DNA of 52,887 nt from an uncultured Acetobacteraceae bacterium (GCA_903924985.1 CAIYDT010000126.1:1-52887); one strand, 5' to 3'; positions 42,582 to 51,760 are shown, numbered from the stretch's first letter. The notes: a model not told the origin generated them from the letters alone. A program made the numbers and translations.

Positions 42582-44130
42582 ACCGCACCGTGCCGTCGCG
42601 CTCGATTTCGTGGACCAGATCGATTTCCCAGGAGAGATAGGCGTTCATGGCTTCTTCCACCCCGGAGTTGCGGTCGTAGGGGCGGAGGTAGAAGTCGATG
42701 CAGTCCTCGTCGGCGGGGATCAGGCGGTTTTTCTCCAGCGGGTGGCCGGCGGCCTTCCACGCGGCGGTGCCGCCGGCCAGGACCTGCGGTGTTTTGCCGG
42801 CGAGGGCCCGGACTTCGGGTACCGCGAGGCGCGCCGCTTCCCCGTCGGGGGAGGCGATGACCACGTGTTTGGCCGCCTGCAGGCGGGTTTGCAGCGGCGC
42901 CAAGCGGCTGCGGACACCCCAGAGCGCGCCGGGGATATGGCCGTCGCGGAAGTCGACGCTGCGGGACAGATCGACCACCGCGGTGTCGGACAGTGCGGCC
43001 GCCAGTCCGGCCACGTCGATGCTTGAGACGGCGGCGGAGAGTTCGGGCGCGGCCGGCCGGGCGGTGCCGCCCTGGAGCGCTCCGTCCGCGACGAACACGT
43101 CGGTGTGCCCCATCAGCCGCAGCCACGCCGCCGACATGCGGGACCGGGCGCCAGTGTCGCACAGCAGCACGATGCGGGCGCCGCGGACACCGACCCAGGT
43201 GTCGGTCGCCTGCACCAACTGCCCCCCAGGCGCGTTGACGCTGCCGGCGCGGTGGCCGGCGCGGTATTCCGGGGGATCGCGGACGTCCAGGACATACAAC
43301 GTGCGGTTGGGGTCGGCTTCGAACTGCGCCAGTTGGGCCGGGGTTATGGTGCGTACGCCGGTCTCATGCGCGAAAGCCGTCGCGCGTCGCAGTGCCAGAT
43401 CGGCGGTCTTCGGGGTGCCGGGGGCGAAGCGGTCGGTCTTGCCGTGCTCGCAGGTCAGGCCGGCGAGGTCCCAGCCCATGGTGCCGTTGCGTAACGCCAC
43501 CACCTTGTTGGGGATGCCGGCGCGCCGCAGGCTCTCCGCTCCCATGATGCTGCGGGTGCGGCCGGCGCAGTTGACGACCACCAGCGTGTCGGGATCGGGC
43601 GCGAGGTCGCCGATGCGGTAAACCAGCTCCCCGCCCGGGACGCTGATGCCGGTGGGGATGGACATGCGATTGAATTCTTCCTGGGTGCGGCTGTCCAGCA
43701 CCACCATGTTCTTTCCGGACTTTATCCAGGCATCCAGCTCCGGCGCATCGACGCTTTCCGTGCCGTAGTGGTGCTCCACCCACTCCCCAAAGGCTTTGGA
43801 GGGCACGTTCATGCCCGAGAACACCACGTAACCCGCCGCCGCCCAGGCCTTGGTGCCGCCATCCAACACGGAGACGTCGGTGCAGCCGATCCCTTCCAGC
43901 CACGCCGCCAGTTGCCGCGCCACGCCGCGCCCGTCGTCGGTGACGCAGATGCGGGTGTCGCGCCGCGGCAGCAACGCCCGCGCCCGCGTCTCCCGCCGCG
44001 ACATCCCGCATGGCACCGCCCAGAACAGGTGCTCGGCGCCGAACTCCCCGTCTTCACGGGCGTCGAGCAGAGCGAGTTCCTGGGTGTCTTCGATCCAGCC
44101 GCGCAGGGTCTTGGCGTCGACGGTTTTCAT
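42565..44130 (-). CDS. multidomain rhodanese-type sulfurtransferase
   Basis: 521-aa protein with four rhodanese modules. Module 1 has RICVTDDGRG, a Cys in a slightly long loop. Modules 2 and 3 have canonical C-x4-R loops (VVNCAGRTRSIMG and VLLCDTGARSRMSA). Module 4 (HVVIASPDGEAARL) lacks the Cys and is presumably structural. Each carries the LLDAREDGEF / VLDSRTQEEF / VLDVRDPPEY type edge. It transfers sulfane sulfur from thiosulfate or a persulfide to an acceptor. The ATG at 44130 is the family start; its stop overlaps comF by 17 nt. Confidence 0.93.
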   Translation of the reverse strand: MKTVDAKTLRGWIEDTQELALLDAREDGEFGAEHLFWAVPCGMSRRETRARALLPRRDTRICVTDDGRGVARQLAAWLEGIGCTDVSVLDGGTKAWAAAGYVVFSGMNVPSKAFGEWVEHHYGTESVDAPELDAWIKSGKNMVVLDSRTQEEFNRMSIPTGISVPGGELVYRIGDLAPDPDTLVVVNCAGRTRSIMGAESLRRAGIPNKVVALRNGTMGWDLAGLTCEHGKTDRFAPGTPKTADLALRRATAFAHETGVRTITPAQLAQFEADPNRTLYVLDVRDPPEYRAGHRAGSVNAPGGQLVQATDTWVGVRGARIVLLCDTGARSRMSAAWLRLMGHTDVFVADGALQGGTARPAAPELSAAVSSIDVAGLAAALSDTAVVDLSRSVDFRDGHIPGALWGVRSRLAPLQTRLQAAKHVVIASPDGEAARLAVPEVRALAGKTPQVLAGGTAAWKAAGHPLEKNRLIPADEDCIDFYLRPYDRNSGVEEAMNAYLSWEIDLVHEIERDGTVRFGAAH

Positions 44131-44209
44131 GTCTTGGGGTCTCCAGAGCGCGTTGCTGCAACCGTAGGACGTGGAGGGCCTGCTTGGCAATTCGTGTTTC
44201 AGGGGGCAC

Positions 44210-45070
44210 ATGCGGGCCATGGATGCCATGCTTGTCTTCGACCGGGTCGCGGCCCGCCGCCATCGGGATCGCGCCGCCGCCACGGTCGGGTCGGTGGCCG
44301 ACGTGCTGCGCGACGCGGCGGAGCGGTTGGTAGACCGGCTGGACGACACCACGCGGCGGTTTTCGTTCGCCCTGGACGTGGGCGGAAGAGGCGTGGTGGC
44401 GCCGCTGCTGCGGGCGCGGGGAATCGAGGTTGTTAGCTGCGATCTTTCGGCGCCGATGGCCGCGGTGAACGGCGGGGTGTGCGTCGCCGCGGACGAGGAG
44501 TTCCTGCCGTTTGCCCCCGCCAGCTTCGACCTGATCGTCGCGAGCCTGTCGCTGCACGCGGTCAACGACCTGCCGGGGGCTCTGATCCAGTTGCGGCAGG
44601 CGTTGAAGCCGGACGGGCTGCTGCTGGCGAGCATGCCGGCGCTGGGCACGCTGACCGAACTCCGCTCCGCCCTGACTGAGGCGGAGACCGCGCTGACCGG
44701 CGGCGTGTCCCCCCGTGTGTCGCCGTTCCCCGAGTTGCGGGATTGCGCGGGGCTGCTGCAACGGGCGGGGTTCGCGGTGCCGGTGGCGGATATGGAGGAA
44801 GTTCGGCTGCTCTACGCCGATCCCTTTGCTCTGCTGCGGGATTTGCGCTCGGCCGGGGAGGGGAACGCCGTGCGGTTGCGGGACCGGCGCATTCCGCCGA
44901 GGGGGCTGTTCCCAATGGCGCTGGCCAGGTTGCCGGTCGAGGACGGGCGGGTCGTTGCATCCCTTCGGATGGCGATGCTGACGGGGTGGGCCCCCTCCGG
45001 CTTGCCGCCGCCCGCGTCCGGGGTCAGAGTCCCGCCGGAAATACAGGTCTCGGGGGAAGTTACGACATGA
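44210..45070 (+). CDS. SAM-dependent methyltransferase (NDUFAF5/BioC-like)
   Basis: 286-aa class I methyltransferase. It opens MLVFDRVAARRHRDRAAATV as in the NDUFAF5/BioC-like group; the SAM motif I is FALDVGGRGVVAPLL, then VVSCDLSAPM, SFDLIVASLSLHAVNDLPGA and LKPDGLLLASMPALGTL. In relatives it methylates or hydroxylates a respiratory complex I subunit or acts in biotin synthesis; which applies is not clear. The ATG at 44210 follows GGGGG closely. Its stop overlaps the dapB start by 4 nt (ATGA). Confidence 0.85.
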   Translation: MRAMDAMLVFDRVAARRHRDRAAATVGSVADVLRDAAERLVDRLDDTTRRFSFALDVGGRGVVAPLLRARGIEVVSCDLSAPMAAVNGGVCVAADEEFLPFAPASFDLIVASLSLHAVNDLPGALIQLRQALKPDGLLLASMPALGTLTELRSALTEAETALTGGVSPRVSPFPELRDCAGLLQRAGFAVPVADMEEVRLLYADPFALLRDLRSAGEGNAVRLRDRRIPPRGLFPMALARLPVEDGRVVASLRMAMLTGWAPSGLPPPASGVRVPPEIQVSGEVTT

Positions 45071-45834
45071 CCACGCGCATCGGAATCGCCGGCGTCACCG
45101 GACGGATGGGCCAACTGCTGGTGGAGGAAGTCCGTGCCGCGGGGGCCGAGCTGTCCGGCGGAACCGGGCGCTCGGCAGCCAAGCCGGCGGGGGTGACGGC
45201 ATTCCCGAATATCGCCGCGCTGGCCGCGGCGTCGGACGTCGTCATTGATTTCACCAACGCCGCCACCGCGCAGGCGACAGCCGCGGCCATGGCTGCCTCG
45301 GGGAAGGCGTGGATACTGGGAACCTCCGGTCTGTCGGCGGCGGATGAGGCGGCCGTGGCGGAGGCCGCGTCGCGCATTCCCGTCGTGTATGCATCGAATT
45401 TCTCAGCCGGCGTGAACCTGGTGCTGGCGTTGGCGGAGCGGATGGGCGCCGCGCTGCCGGCCGACTCCTACGATGCCGAGATCATGGAGATGCACCACCG
45501 GCAGAAGGTCGACGCTCCCTCCGGCACCGCCATCGGCATGGGGCGGGCGGTGGCAAAGGGGCGGGGTGTCGCGCTGGACGACGTGATGGAAAGCGGCCGG
45601 CATGGGCACACCGGCGCGCGCAAGACCGGCGCCATCGGGTTCGCCGCCCTGCGCGGCGGGCAGGTGGTGGGGGAACACACGTTGATCTTCGCCAGTGGCA
45701 CGGAGCATATCGCGCTGACGCACCGCGCCTTCGACCGGCGAGCCTTCGCGACGGGGGCGGTGCGGGCGGCGCTGTGGGTGGCTGGGCGGCCGGCGGGGCT
45801 GAGCTCGATGATGGATGTGCTCGGTATGGGGTAG
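45067..45834 (+). CDS. dapB: 4-hydroxy-tetrahydrodipicolinate reductase
   Basis: 255-aa DapB, the NAD(P)H-dependent reductase that makes tetrahydrodipicolinate on the lysine and meso-diaminopimelate pathway. The Rossmann motif is GIAGVTGRMGQLL. The catalytic segment EMHHRQKVDAPSGTAIGMGR holds the His pair and Lys. SGRHGHTGARKTGAIGFAAL and GEHTLIFAS are also conserved. It is coupled to the upstream methyltransferase by an ATGA overlap. Confidence 0.96.
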   Translation: MTTRIGIAGVTGRMGQLLVEEVRAAGAELSGGTGRSAAKPAGVTAFPNIAALAAASDVVIDFTNAATAQATAAAMAASGKAWILGTSGLSAADEAAVAEAASRIPVVYASNFSAGVNLVLALAERMGAALPADSYDAEIMEMHHRQKVDAPSGTAIGMGRAVAKGRGVALDDVMESGRHGHTGARKTGAIGFAALRGGQVVGEHTLIFASGTEHIALTHRAFDRRAFATGAVRAALWVAGRPAGLSSMMDVLGMG

Positions 45835-45911
45835 CGGTCTCACCCAGCGCCCGACTTGGCCAACGCCACATCCCCTGCCACAATACCGCGAACAAACCCA
45901 AGGAGACCAAA

Positions 45912-46226
45912 ATGGCTGACGGCTGGACACGCGTGGCGGCAACGGCGGATGTAGCGGAGGGCAAGTGCCTCGGCGTGCGCGTTGGCAAGAAAGATGTCGC
46001 GATCTTCCACCTCCCCGGCGGCGAGTTCCACGCCACGGACAATATTTGCACCCATGAATACGCCTTGTTAACCGAGGGTTGGCTGGAAAACGGCTGCATC
46101 GAGTGCCCGCTGCACGCCGCGCAGTTCGACATCCGCACCGGCAAGGCGCTGTCCGCTCCGGCCGACACTGACCTGCAAGTGTATCAGATCAAGGTTGAGG
46201 GCGGGGATCTGCTGGTGAAGTTGTAA
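45912..46226 (+). CDS. Rieske-type [2Fe-2S] ferredoxin
   Basis: 104-aa Rieske protein, the electron carrier type used by aromatic-ring-hydroxylating dioxygenases. Ligands are NICTHEYALL (C-x-H) and CIECPLHAAQFD (C-x2-H), 19 residues apart. The opening GWTRVAATADVAEGKC and the ending LQVYQIKVEGGDLLVKL are standard for soluble ferredoxins. AGGAG lies 7 nt before the ATG. No terminal oxygenase or reductase is adjacent; instead two amidohydrolases follow 6 nt and then -4 nt apart, so it forms their operon. Confidence 0.94.
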   Translation: MADGWTRVAATADVAEGKCLGVRVGKKDVAIFHLPGGEFHATDNICTHEYALLTEGWLENGCIECPLHAAQFDIRTGKALSAPADTDLQVYQIKVEGGDLLVKL

Positions 46227-46232
46227 TCCAAG

Positions 46233-47321
46233 GTGACCAGCCCATTCGCCATCGATTGCGACGTCCACCCCACCGTTCCCAATCTGGCGGCGTTGCTGCC
46301 GTATTTGCCGGACATGTGGCGCGACACCGTGATCCGGCGAGGCTTCGATGAGCTGGTCACGATCAGCTACCCCACCTCTAACCCGTTGACATCGCGGGAG
46401 GACTGGCGGGACGAGACAGGGAAAGCCGGCACCTCGGTCGAGAAACTAGCGGCCGAGGCGCTGAACCCGTTCGGCTCCCGTTTGGCGATCCTGAATTGCC
46501 TGTATGGCGCGCAGGCTTTGTTCAGCGAGGACCTCGGGGCGGCGTTCAGCCGAGCGATCAACGACTGGATCGCCAAGGAGTGGCTGGACAAGGACGACCG
46601 TTTGCGGGCCTCCATTGTTGTGCCGACGCAGAACCCGGAACGGGCGGTCGATGAGATAAACCGCGTCGCCGGGGACAAGCGGTTTGTTCAGGTGTTACTT
46701 CTCGTTGGCGGGGAAATCCCGTTGGGGCGCCGGCAGAATTGGCCGATCTACGCGGCGGCGGAAAAGCACGGCCTGCCCATCGGTATCCATGCCGGCAGCA
46801 CCTACCGGCATCCGGTCACGCCGGTCGGCTGGCCATCCTACTATACCGAAGATTACGTCAACCAGGCGCCGGGCTTCCAATCTCAGCTGACCAGCCTGAT
46901 GGCGGAGGGCGTGTTCGCCAAATTCCCAGCCCTGACAGTCGTTTTGATGGAATCCGGGGTAAGCTGGCTGCCCGCCTATCTGTGGCGGCTGACGAAGTTC
47001 TGGAAGGGGTTGCGGTCCGAAATCCCGTGGGTCAGCGACCCGCCGGCCTCCATCGTGCGCGACCGGGTGAAGATGACGCTGCAGCCCTTCGACGGCCCGC
47101 CCGACGAAGGCGGGGTCATGCGGCTGATGGAGCATATCGGCTCCGACGAAATCCTGTTGTTCTCTACCGACTACCCACATTGGCAGTTCGATGGCCCAAT
47201 GGACAAAGGCGGCGCGATGCCCGATGGCTTCGACAAGGCGCTGGCAAGGAAAATCATGGCGGAGAACCCCTTGTGGGCCTATCCTCGCCTTAACGAAACA
47301 GTGGGGAAGGTCCTGACATGA
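46233..47321 (+). CDS. amidohydrolase family protein (ACMSD/gamma-resorcylate decarboxylase-like)
   Basis: 362-aa TIM-barrel amidohydrolase. The N-terminal metal motif is AIDCDVHPTVPN; the barrel His is in GLPIGIHAGSTYR and the catalytic Asp in ILLFSTDYPHWQFDGP. This pattern fits the decarboxylase branch (ACMSD, gamma-resorcylate decarboxylase), which removes CO2 from aromatic acids. Start is a GTG at 46233, 6 nt after the ferredoxin stop. Its stop overlaps the next gene by 4 nt. Confidence 0.9.
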   Translation: MTSPFAIDCDVHPTVPNLAALLPYLPDMWRDTVIRRGFDELVTISYPTSNPLTSREDWRDETGKAGTSVEKLAAEALNPFGSRLAILNCLYGAQALFSEDLGAAFSRAINDWIAKEWLDKDDRLRASIVVPTQNPERAVDEINRVAGDKRFVQVLLLVGGEIPLGRRQNWPIYAAAEKHGLPIGIHAGSTYRHPVTPVGWPSYYTEDYVNQAPGFQSQLTSLMAEGVFAKFPALTVVLMESGVSWLPAYLWRLTKFWKGLRSEIPWVSDPPASIVRDRVKMTLQPFDGPPDEGGVMRLMEHIGSDEILLFSTDYPHWQFDGPMDKGGAMPDGFDKALARKIMAENPLWAYPRLNETVGKVLT

Positions 47322-48442
47322 CCGTCGACGTCCTTAATCGCCCGATCGCCGAACCCGCCGGCCAGTCCAGGTTGGCCATCGCTGATTGCGACATCCATCC
47401 GCGCCCGGCCGGCGCCGGCATCGGCGGGGTCAGCAAGTCGCTTTATCCCTATCTTTCCAAACAATGGCGCGAGCACGTCGAAAACTTCGGCGTCACCTAC
47501 CGCCAGCCCTGGGAGAAAGGCGCCGCCTACCCCAAGGGGCAACCGAGCGCTTGCCGGATCGATGCGTGGCCGCCGGGGAAGACACCGGGGAGCGATCTGG
47601 AGTTCATGGCCAAGCAGCATCTGGACCCCAACAACGTCACCCTCGGCATTCTGAACCCACTTGGTGCCGGCCAGGGGGCAATGAACCTGGACCTGTCCGC
47701 GGCGTTGGCGCACGCCACCAACGAATGGCAGAAGGCCGAGTGGACGTCGCGGGATTCCCGCCTGAAAGCCTCCGTGGTGGTGCCGTATGAGGATGCCGCC
47801 GCGTCGGTGAAGGAGATCGAACTGCGGACCGGTGACAAGAACTTCGCGCAAATCCTGTTCCTGTCCCGCACCTCGTCCCCCATGGGACAGCGGCAATACT
47901 GGCCGATCTTCGAGGCCGCGGTGGCCGCCAACCTCCCCATCGGCGTGCATGCCTTCGGCTACGGCGGCAACGCCATCACCTCCTCCGGCTGGGGATCGTA
48001 CTACCTGGAGGAAATGGTCGGCCACGCCCAGGCGCAGCAGGCCCTGACGGTCAGCCTGATCCTGGAGGGCGTGTTCGAACGCTTCCCGACCCTGAAATTC
48101 GTCATGATCGAGGGCGGGGTCGCCTGGGCCGCCGCGCTCGGATGGCGGATGGATGCGCAGTACAAGAAGCTGAAGCGCGAGCTGCCGCATCTGAAGCGCC
48201 TGCCGTCGGAGTACCTGCGCTCCAACATCTGGTTTACCACTCAGCCCATCGAGGAACCCGAACCCCGCACCCAGCTCGCCGAAATCTTCGACTGGATCGG
48301 CTGGGACCGCATCCTGTTCGCCACCGACTACCCGCACTGGGACTTCGACGATCCCGCCCAGGCGTTGCCGTTCAAGATGACGGAAGAGCAACGGCGTGCG
48401 GTGTTCCTGGAAAATGCGAAATCGGTGTTTGGGGTAACGTGA
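47318..48442 (+). CDS. amidohydrolase family protein, paralogue of the preceding gene
   Basis: 374 aa, same fold and motifs as its neighbour: AIADCDIHPRPAGAG, NLPIGVHAFGYGG (barrel His) and ILFATDYPHWDFDDP (catalytic Asp). The two differ enough to be old duplicates and may form a heteromer or act in sequence. Translationally coupled (ATGA at 47318-47321). With the Rieske ferredoxin this makes a three-gene operon for an aromatic or heterocyclic compound. Confidence 0.9.
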   Translation: MTVDVLNRPIAEPAGQSRLAIADCDIHPRPAGAGIGGVSKSLYPYLSKQWREHVENFGVTYRQPWEKGAAYPKGQPSACRIDAWPPGKTPGSDLEFMAKQHLDPNNVTLGILNPLGAGQGAMNLDLSAALAHATNEWQKAEWTSRDSRLKASVVVPYEDAAASVKEIELRTGDKNFAQILFLSRTSSPMGQRQYWPIFEAAVAANLPIGVHAFGYGGNAITSSGWGSYYLEEMVGHAQAQQALTVSLILEGVFERFPTLKFVMIEGGVAWAAALGWRMDAQYKKLKRELPHLKRLPSEYLRSNIWFTTQPIEEPEPRTQLAEIFDWIGWDRILFATDYPHWDFDDPAQALPFKMTEEQRRAVFLENAKSVFGVT

Positions 48443-48630
48443 ACATCGCCTGACGTCCGTCCCTCTCGATTAAGGGTTCGGCAGCGGTTTGCAGTTCGAT
48501 AATCGCTGCTTTTTGGCCGGTTTCGGGATGCTGTCCATGAACGTCTTGCGCGGGCCACCGTCCAAACGTCGCACGGGTCCATTGCTGGGCGGATTCCAAT
48601 GCCTGCACCCTTTCGGTTAAACTCCCGCCC

Positions 48631-49782
48631 ATGGACATCGTCAGCATCCCCGGCTCCCGTATCGTCGAGGTCTCCCGCCTCGCCTTCGCCACGCAAGACG
48701 TGGATTTCCTCTGTTTCGGGGAATCCGACCAGCCGAGCCCCCATGTTGCCCGCGACGCGCTGCTGAAGGCCGTGGATAGTGGGGAGACGCGCTATCCCGA
48801 TGTGCGAGGCCTGCCGGACCTCCGACACACGATCGCGGACTATCTGACGGGGCTGCACACCAAACCGGTGACCGAATCCCGCATTCAGGTCGCCGCCTCC
48901 GGCATGGCGGCGATCACCATCGCGCTGAACACCACCGTCTCCGCCGGGCAACGCGTCGTCCTGCACAGCCCGATATGGCCCAACATTGGCAACGCCGCTC
49001 GGCTGCGCGGCGCGGTGGTGGAGGAAATCGATCTGACCCCGACGGCGGGTTTCGGGTTCCGCCTGGACCTCGACCGCCTCGACCAGATGCTCATCGGCGC
49101 TCGGGTGTTCGTCCTGAACTCACCTAACAACCCGACCGGCTGGACCGCCACCACGGACGAACTCAAAGCGATCCTGGACATCGCGCGAAAAAGGAATGTC
49201 TGGCTGATCTCGGATGAGGTCTACTCGCGCCTGGTCTACGACGACCGTCCCGCCGCCCCGTCGCTGCTGGACGTGGCGGAGCCCGACGATCGGGTGATGG
49301 TGTGCAACAGCTTCTCCAAGGCCTGGGTGATGACCGGCTGGCGCCTGGGCTGGCTGGTAGTGCCGGAGGGGTTGCGCGACCGCATCTCCGACATCGTGGA
49401 AGCCATCCACTCCGGCGTCGCCCCCTTCGTCCAGCGCGCCGGCATCGCGGCGATGGGCGACATTGAGACGGTGGCTCGGTTTCGCGCCCATTGCACTGTC
49501 GGGCGGCAATTGGCGTCGGAGGCGCTGAACGGCCTGAACGGCGTGCGGTACACACCGCCGCCCGGGGCATTCTACGCGTTCGTGGGCGTGGACGGACTGA
49601 CCGACAGCCTGAACCTGGCGCTGAACCTGGTGAAGCGGCACGGCGTGGCAGTGGCCCCCGGCGTCGCATTCGGGGCGGCGGGGGAGGGCAACTTGCGCAT
49701 CTGCTTCGCCCAGTCCCCCGACCGCATGGCGCGCGCCATGATCCGGTTGCGCGACGGATTGCGGGCCGAACTGGGCAGCTAA
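48631..49782 (+). CDS. class I/II aminotransferase
   Basis: 383-aa PLP-dependent aminotransferase, AspC family. Key blocks: LCFGESDQPSPHVARDALLK, YPDVRGLPDLRHTIADYL, FVLNSPNNPTGWTATTDEL, WLISDEVYSRLVYDDR and NSFSKAWVMTGWRLGWLVVP, with the PLP-binding Lys. Near the end LRICFAQS carries the substrate carboxylate Arg. Start at 48631 has no strong RBS. The gap before it (48443-48630) holds no gene I recognise. Substrate is a standard or aromatic amino acid. Confidence 0.93.
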   Translation: MDIVSIPGSRIVEVSRLAFATQDVDFLCFGESDQPSPHVARDALLKAVDSGETRYPDVRGLPDLRHTIADYLTGLHTKPVTESRIQVAASGMAAITIALNTTVSAGQRVVLHSPIWPNIGNAARLRGAVVEEIDLTPTAGFGFRLDLDRLDQMLIGARVFVLNSPNNPTGWTATTDELKAILDIARKRNVWLISDEVYSRLVYDDRPAAPSLLDVAEPDDRVMVCNSFSKAWVMTGWRLGWLVVPEGLRDRISDIVEAIHSGVAPFVQRAGIAAMGDIETVARFRAHCTVGRQLASEALNGLNGVRYTPPPGAFYAFVGVDGLTDSLNLALNLVKRHGVAVAPGVAFGAAGEGNLRICFAQSPDRMARAMIRLRDGLRAELGS

Positions 49783-50033
49783 ATCCGGGTGCAGACCAAG
49801 GCCCAGATGAGGAACCCCACAGCGACGACCGCGTAGGCGATAGTCAAGGTAAACGACATCGCGTCCACCACCCGCAGCAGCAGATAGGACCCAAGGCATA
49901 CGACGGATGCCACTGCCGATATGAAGTTGTGGCTTTTTGGGGAATATGCCCTCTCCCGCCCATAGAAAATGGCGAGGAATGTCAGGATTGCCACCAGGAG
50001 CGGCAACACGACGATGGTTGACGACTGCGACAT
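49779..50033 (-). CDS. small membrane protein
   Basis: 84 aa beginning MSQSSTIVVLPLLVAILTFL. Three hydrophobic segments are predicted (about 7-22, 35-52 and 60-80), the last ending AYAVVAVGFLIWALVCTRI. No known family. The ATG at 50033 opens straight into the first membrane segment. Its stop overlaps that of the aminotransferase tail to tail. It lies 25 bp upstream of the CoA-transferase stop on the same strand. Confidence 0.65.
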   Translation of the reverse strand: MSQSSTIVVLPLLVAILTFLAIFYGRERAYSPKSHNFISAVASVVCLGSYLLLRVVDAMSFTLTIAYAVVAVGFLIWALVCTRI

Positions 50034-50058
50034 GCGGCAGGGCGATCCGGTTCGGGGT

Positions 50059-51255
50059 TTAGTCGTGCTGCCCCGCCTGTAGCACGACGCCGTTGGCGAT
50101 GAACCCGGCAATCTCCTCGGCGGAGTAGCCGTGCTCACCCAGGATCGCCGTGCTGTGCTCGCCCTTGGAGGGGGAGACGGAGCGGGCGGAGCCATCCTGG
50201 AACGGCGGCAGGCCGATCAAATTGGGCAGCGGGATGGGCTGGTCCAGATGCGGGTGGGTGGTCCAGGCGACGGCGCCGCTTTCGGTGACGTGCGGCTGCC
50301 GCAGGAACTCGGCGTAGCTGTTCAGCGCCTCGTGCATCACCCGGTGTTCGGTCAGGCGGGCCGACCAGTCGGCAGTGGGGCGGGATTGCAGCAGCGGCCG
50401 CAGGATGGCGTTCAGGTCGGTTGTATGCGGCTCGCGATCGGCGTTGGTTTTGAAGGTCGGGTCCTCGCCGAGGTCAGGGCGGCCGATGGCTTTGCAGTAG
50501 GCGTCCCACTCGAAGGGGCGTACGACAGTGATCGATAGCCAGCCGTCCTGCGTCTGGTAGATGCCGCTGGGGGCGATCACCGGGCGGGGTGCACCGCCAT
50601 CCAGGTACGACCCCATCATCCGCACCACCTGCAAGGAGGCACCGCCCTGCATCAGGCTGGCCTCGATATGCCGTCCGACCGGTTCGTCGCGCCGGGCGTA
50701 CAGCGCGGAAGAAACGGCGGTGAAGGCGTAGATCGCGGTGCTCATGTCGATGGAGATGATGGGGATGCGGTGAGGGATGCCGTCCTCCCCCCGGTTTTCC
50801 GCCATCAGGCCGGTGTAAGCTTGCAGCACCGGGTCCATCGCCGGGCGTTCAGACAATGGGCCACTGAGGCCGAAGCCGGAAATGGACACATAGAGGATGC
50901 GCGGCTCCTTGGCCGCCACCGCTTGGTAGCCGAAGCCGAGCCGGTCGATCACGCCGGGGCGGAAGCCCTGGAGGAAGACGTCCGCGCCCTCGATCATCCG
51001 CCACAGCACCGTCCGTCCCGCATCGGACTTCAGGTCCAGCGCGATGGAGCGTTTGCCGAGGTTCGAGGGGATCGAATACGCGGTGTGGTCGCCGTAGATC
51101 GTGCCCAGCGCGCGGGACCAGTCGCCGGTGTCGGTCGGCTCCACCTTCAGCACGTCGGCGCCGTACTGCGCGAGCATCATCGCGCAGTAGGGTCCCGCCA
51201 CCCCCTGGCTGAGATCGACCACTTTCAGCCCTTTGAAGGGTGCCGCGTAGCTCAC
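50059..51255 (-). CDS. CaiB/BaiF family (type III) CoA transferase
   Basis: 398-aa family III CoA transferase. It opens FKGLKVVDLSQGVAGPYCAM, then LAQYGADVLKVEPTDTGDWS, LGKRSIALDLKSDAGRTVLW, ADVFLQGFRPGVIDRLGFGY and PIISIDMSTAIYAFTAVSSA, which contains the catalytic Asp that forms the acyl-enzyme anhydride. It moves CoA between carboxylic acids; formate, carnitine or aromatic acids are common. The substrate here is not evident. Divergent from the ABM gene across 122 bp. Confidence 0.94.
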   Translation of the reverse strand: MSYAAPFKGLKVVDLSQGVAGPYCAMMLAQYGADVLKVEPTDTGDWSRALGTIYGDHTAYSIPSNLGKRSIALDLKSDAGRTVLWRMIEGADVFLQGFRPGVIDRLGFGYQAVAAKEPRILYVSISGFGLSGPLSERPAMDPVLQAYTGLMAENRGEDGIPHRIPIISIDMSTAIYAFTAVSSALYARRDEPVGRHIEASLMQGGASLQVVRMMGSYLDGGAPRPVIAPSGIYQTQDGWLSITVVRPFEWDAYCKAIGRPDLGEDPTFKTNADREPHTTDLNAILRPLLQSRPTADWSARLTEHRVMHEALNSYAEFLRQPHVTESGAVAWTTHPHLDQPIPLPNLIGLPPFQDGSARSVSPSKGEHSTAILGEHGYSAEEIAGFIANGVVLQAGQHD

Positions 51256-51377
51256 TGGTGCACCTTTGCGTTGCCGGGTGCTGTTCTCATGGGTTCGCTT
51301 CCTGCTTTGGTTGAAGCATTATAGACCTGGATCGTCCGAACAGGGCGAGACCCAACCCAACCAGGAGCAGACAACCC

Positions 51378-51677
51378 ATGATCCACGTCCTCGCGGTCAT
51401 CACCGCCAAGCCGGGCCTGCGCGCCCAGGTCCTCGAGCTTTTCCATGCCAATATGCCGGCCGTACATGCCGAAGCCGGTTGCGTCGAGTACGGTCCCGTG
51501 ATCGACGCGCCGAACAGCCCGGCGAAGTACGGCGACGACACCTTCGTCGTGGTCGAGAAGTGGGAGAGTGCCGACCACCTGAAGGCACATGCCGCGTCCC
51601 CGCACATGGCGGCGTACGGCGCCAAGACCAAGGAAATGCTGGCCTCGCGCGAAATCCACATCATGGTGAACGGCTAG
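51378..51677 (+). CDS. antibiotic biosynthesis monooxygenase (ABM) family protein
   Basis: 99-aa dimeric ferredoxin-like alpha/beta protein of the YgiN/ABM group, cofactor-free monooxygenases of quinols or polyketides. It starts MIHVLAVITAKPGLRAQVLE, then AGCVEYGPVIDAPNS, FVVVEKWESADHLKAHAASP (the ExW and H positions) and HMAAYG. AGGAG lies before the ATG. It is followed by a hairpin and then the dienelactone hydrolase. Confidence 0.9.
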   Translation: MIHVLAVITAKPGLRAQVLELFHANMPAVHAEAGCVEYGPVIDAPNSPAKYGDDTFVVVEKWESADHLKAHAASPHMAAYGAKTKEMLASREIHIMVNG

Positions 51678-51690
51678 TCGTTCCGGCTGC

Positions 51691-51721
51691 GCCGCCCTCG
51701 CGCCAATCGCGTGAGGGCGGC
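51691..51721 (+). terminator. hairpin after the ABM gene, possible terminator
   Basis: GCCGCCCTCGCGC pairs with GCGTGAGGGCGGC (13 bp with one G-U) around a 5-nt loop. It lies 13 nt after the stop. No T-run follows, so termination strength is uncertain. Confidence 0.55.
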
Positions 51722-51760
51722 GGTTACGGGACCGATTTCTTACGAACGGGGACGAAAGCT

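Noticed and set aside
43768-44436. Plus-strand frame over the rhodanese start
   Set aside because: It is antisense to the rhodanese and out of frame with the methyltransferase, which begins at 44210 with its own RBS.
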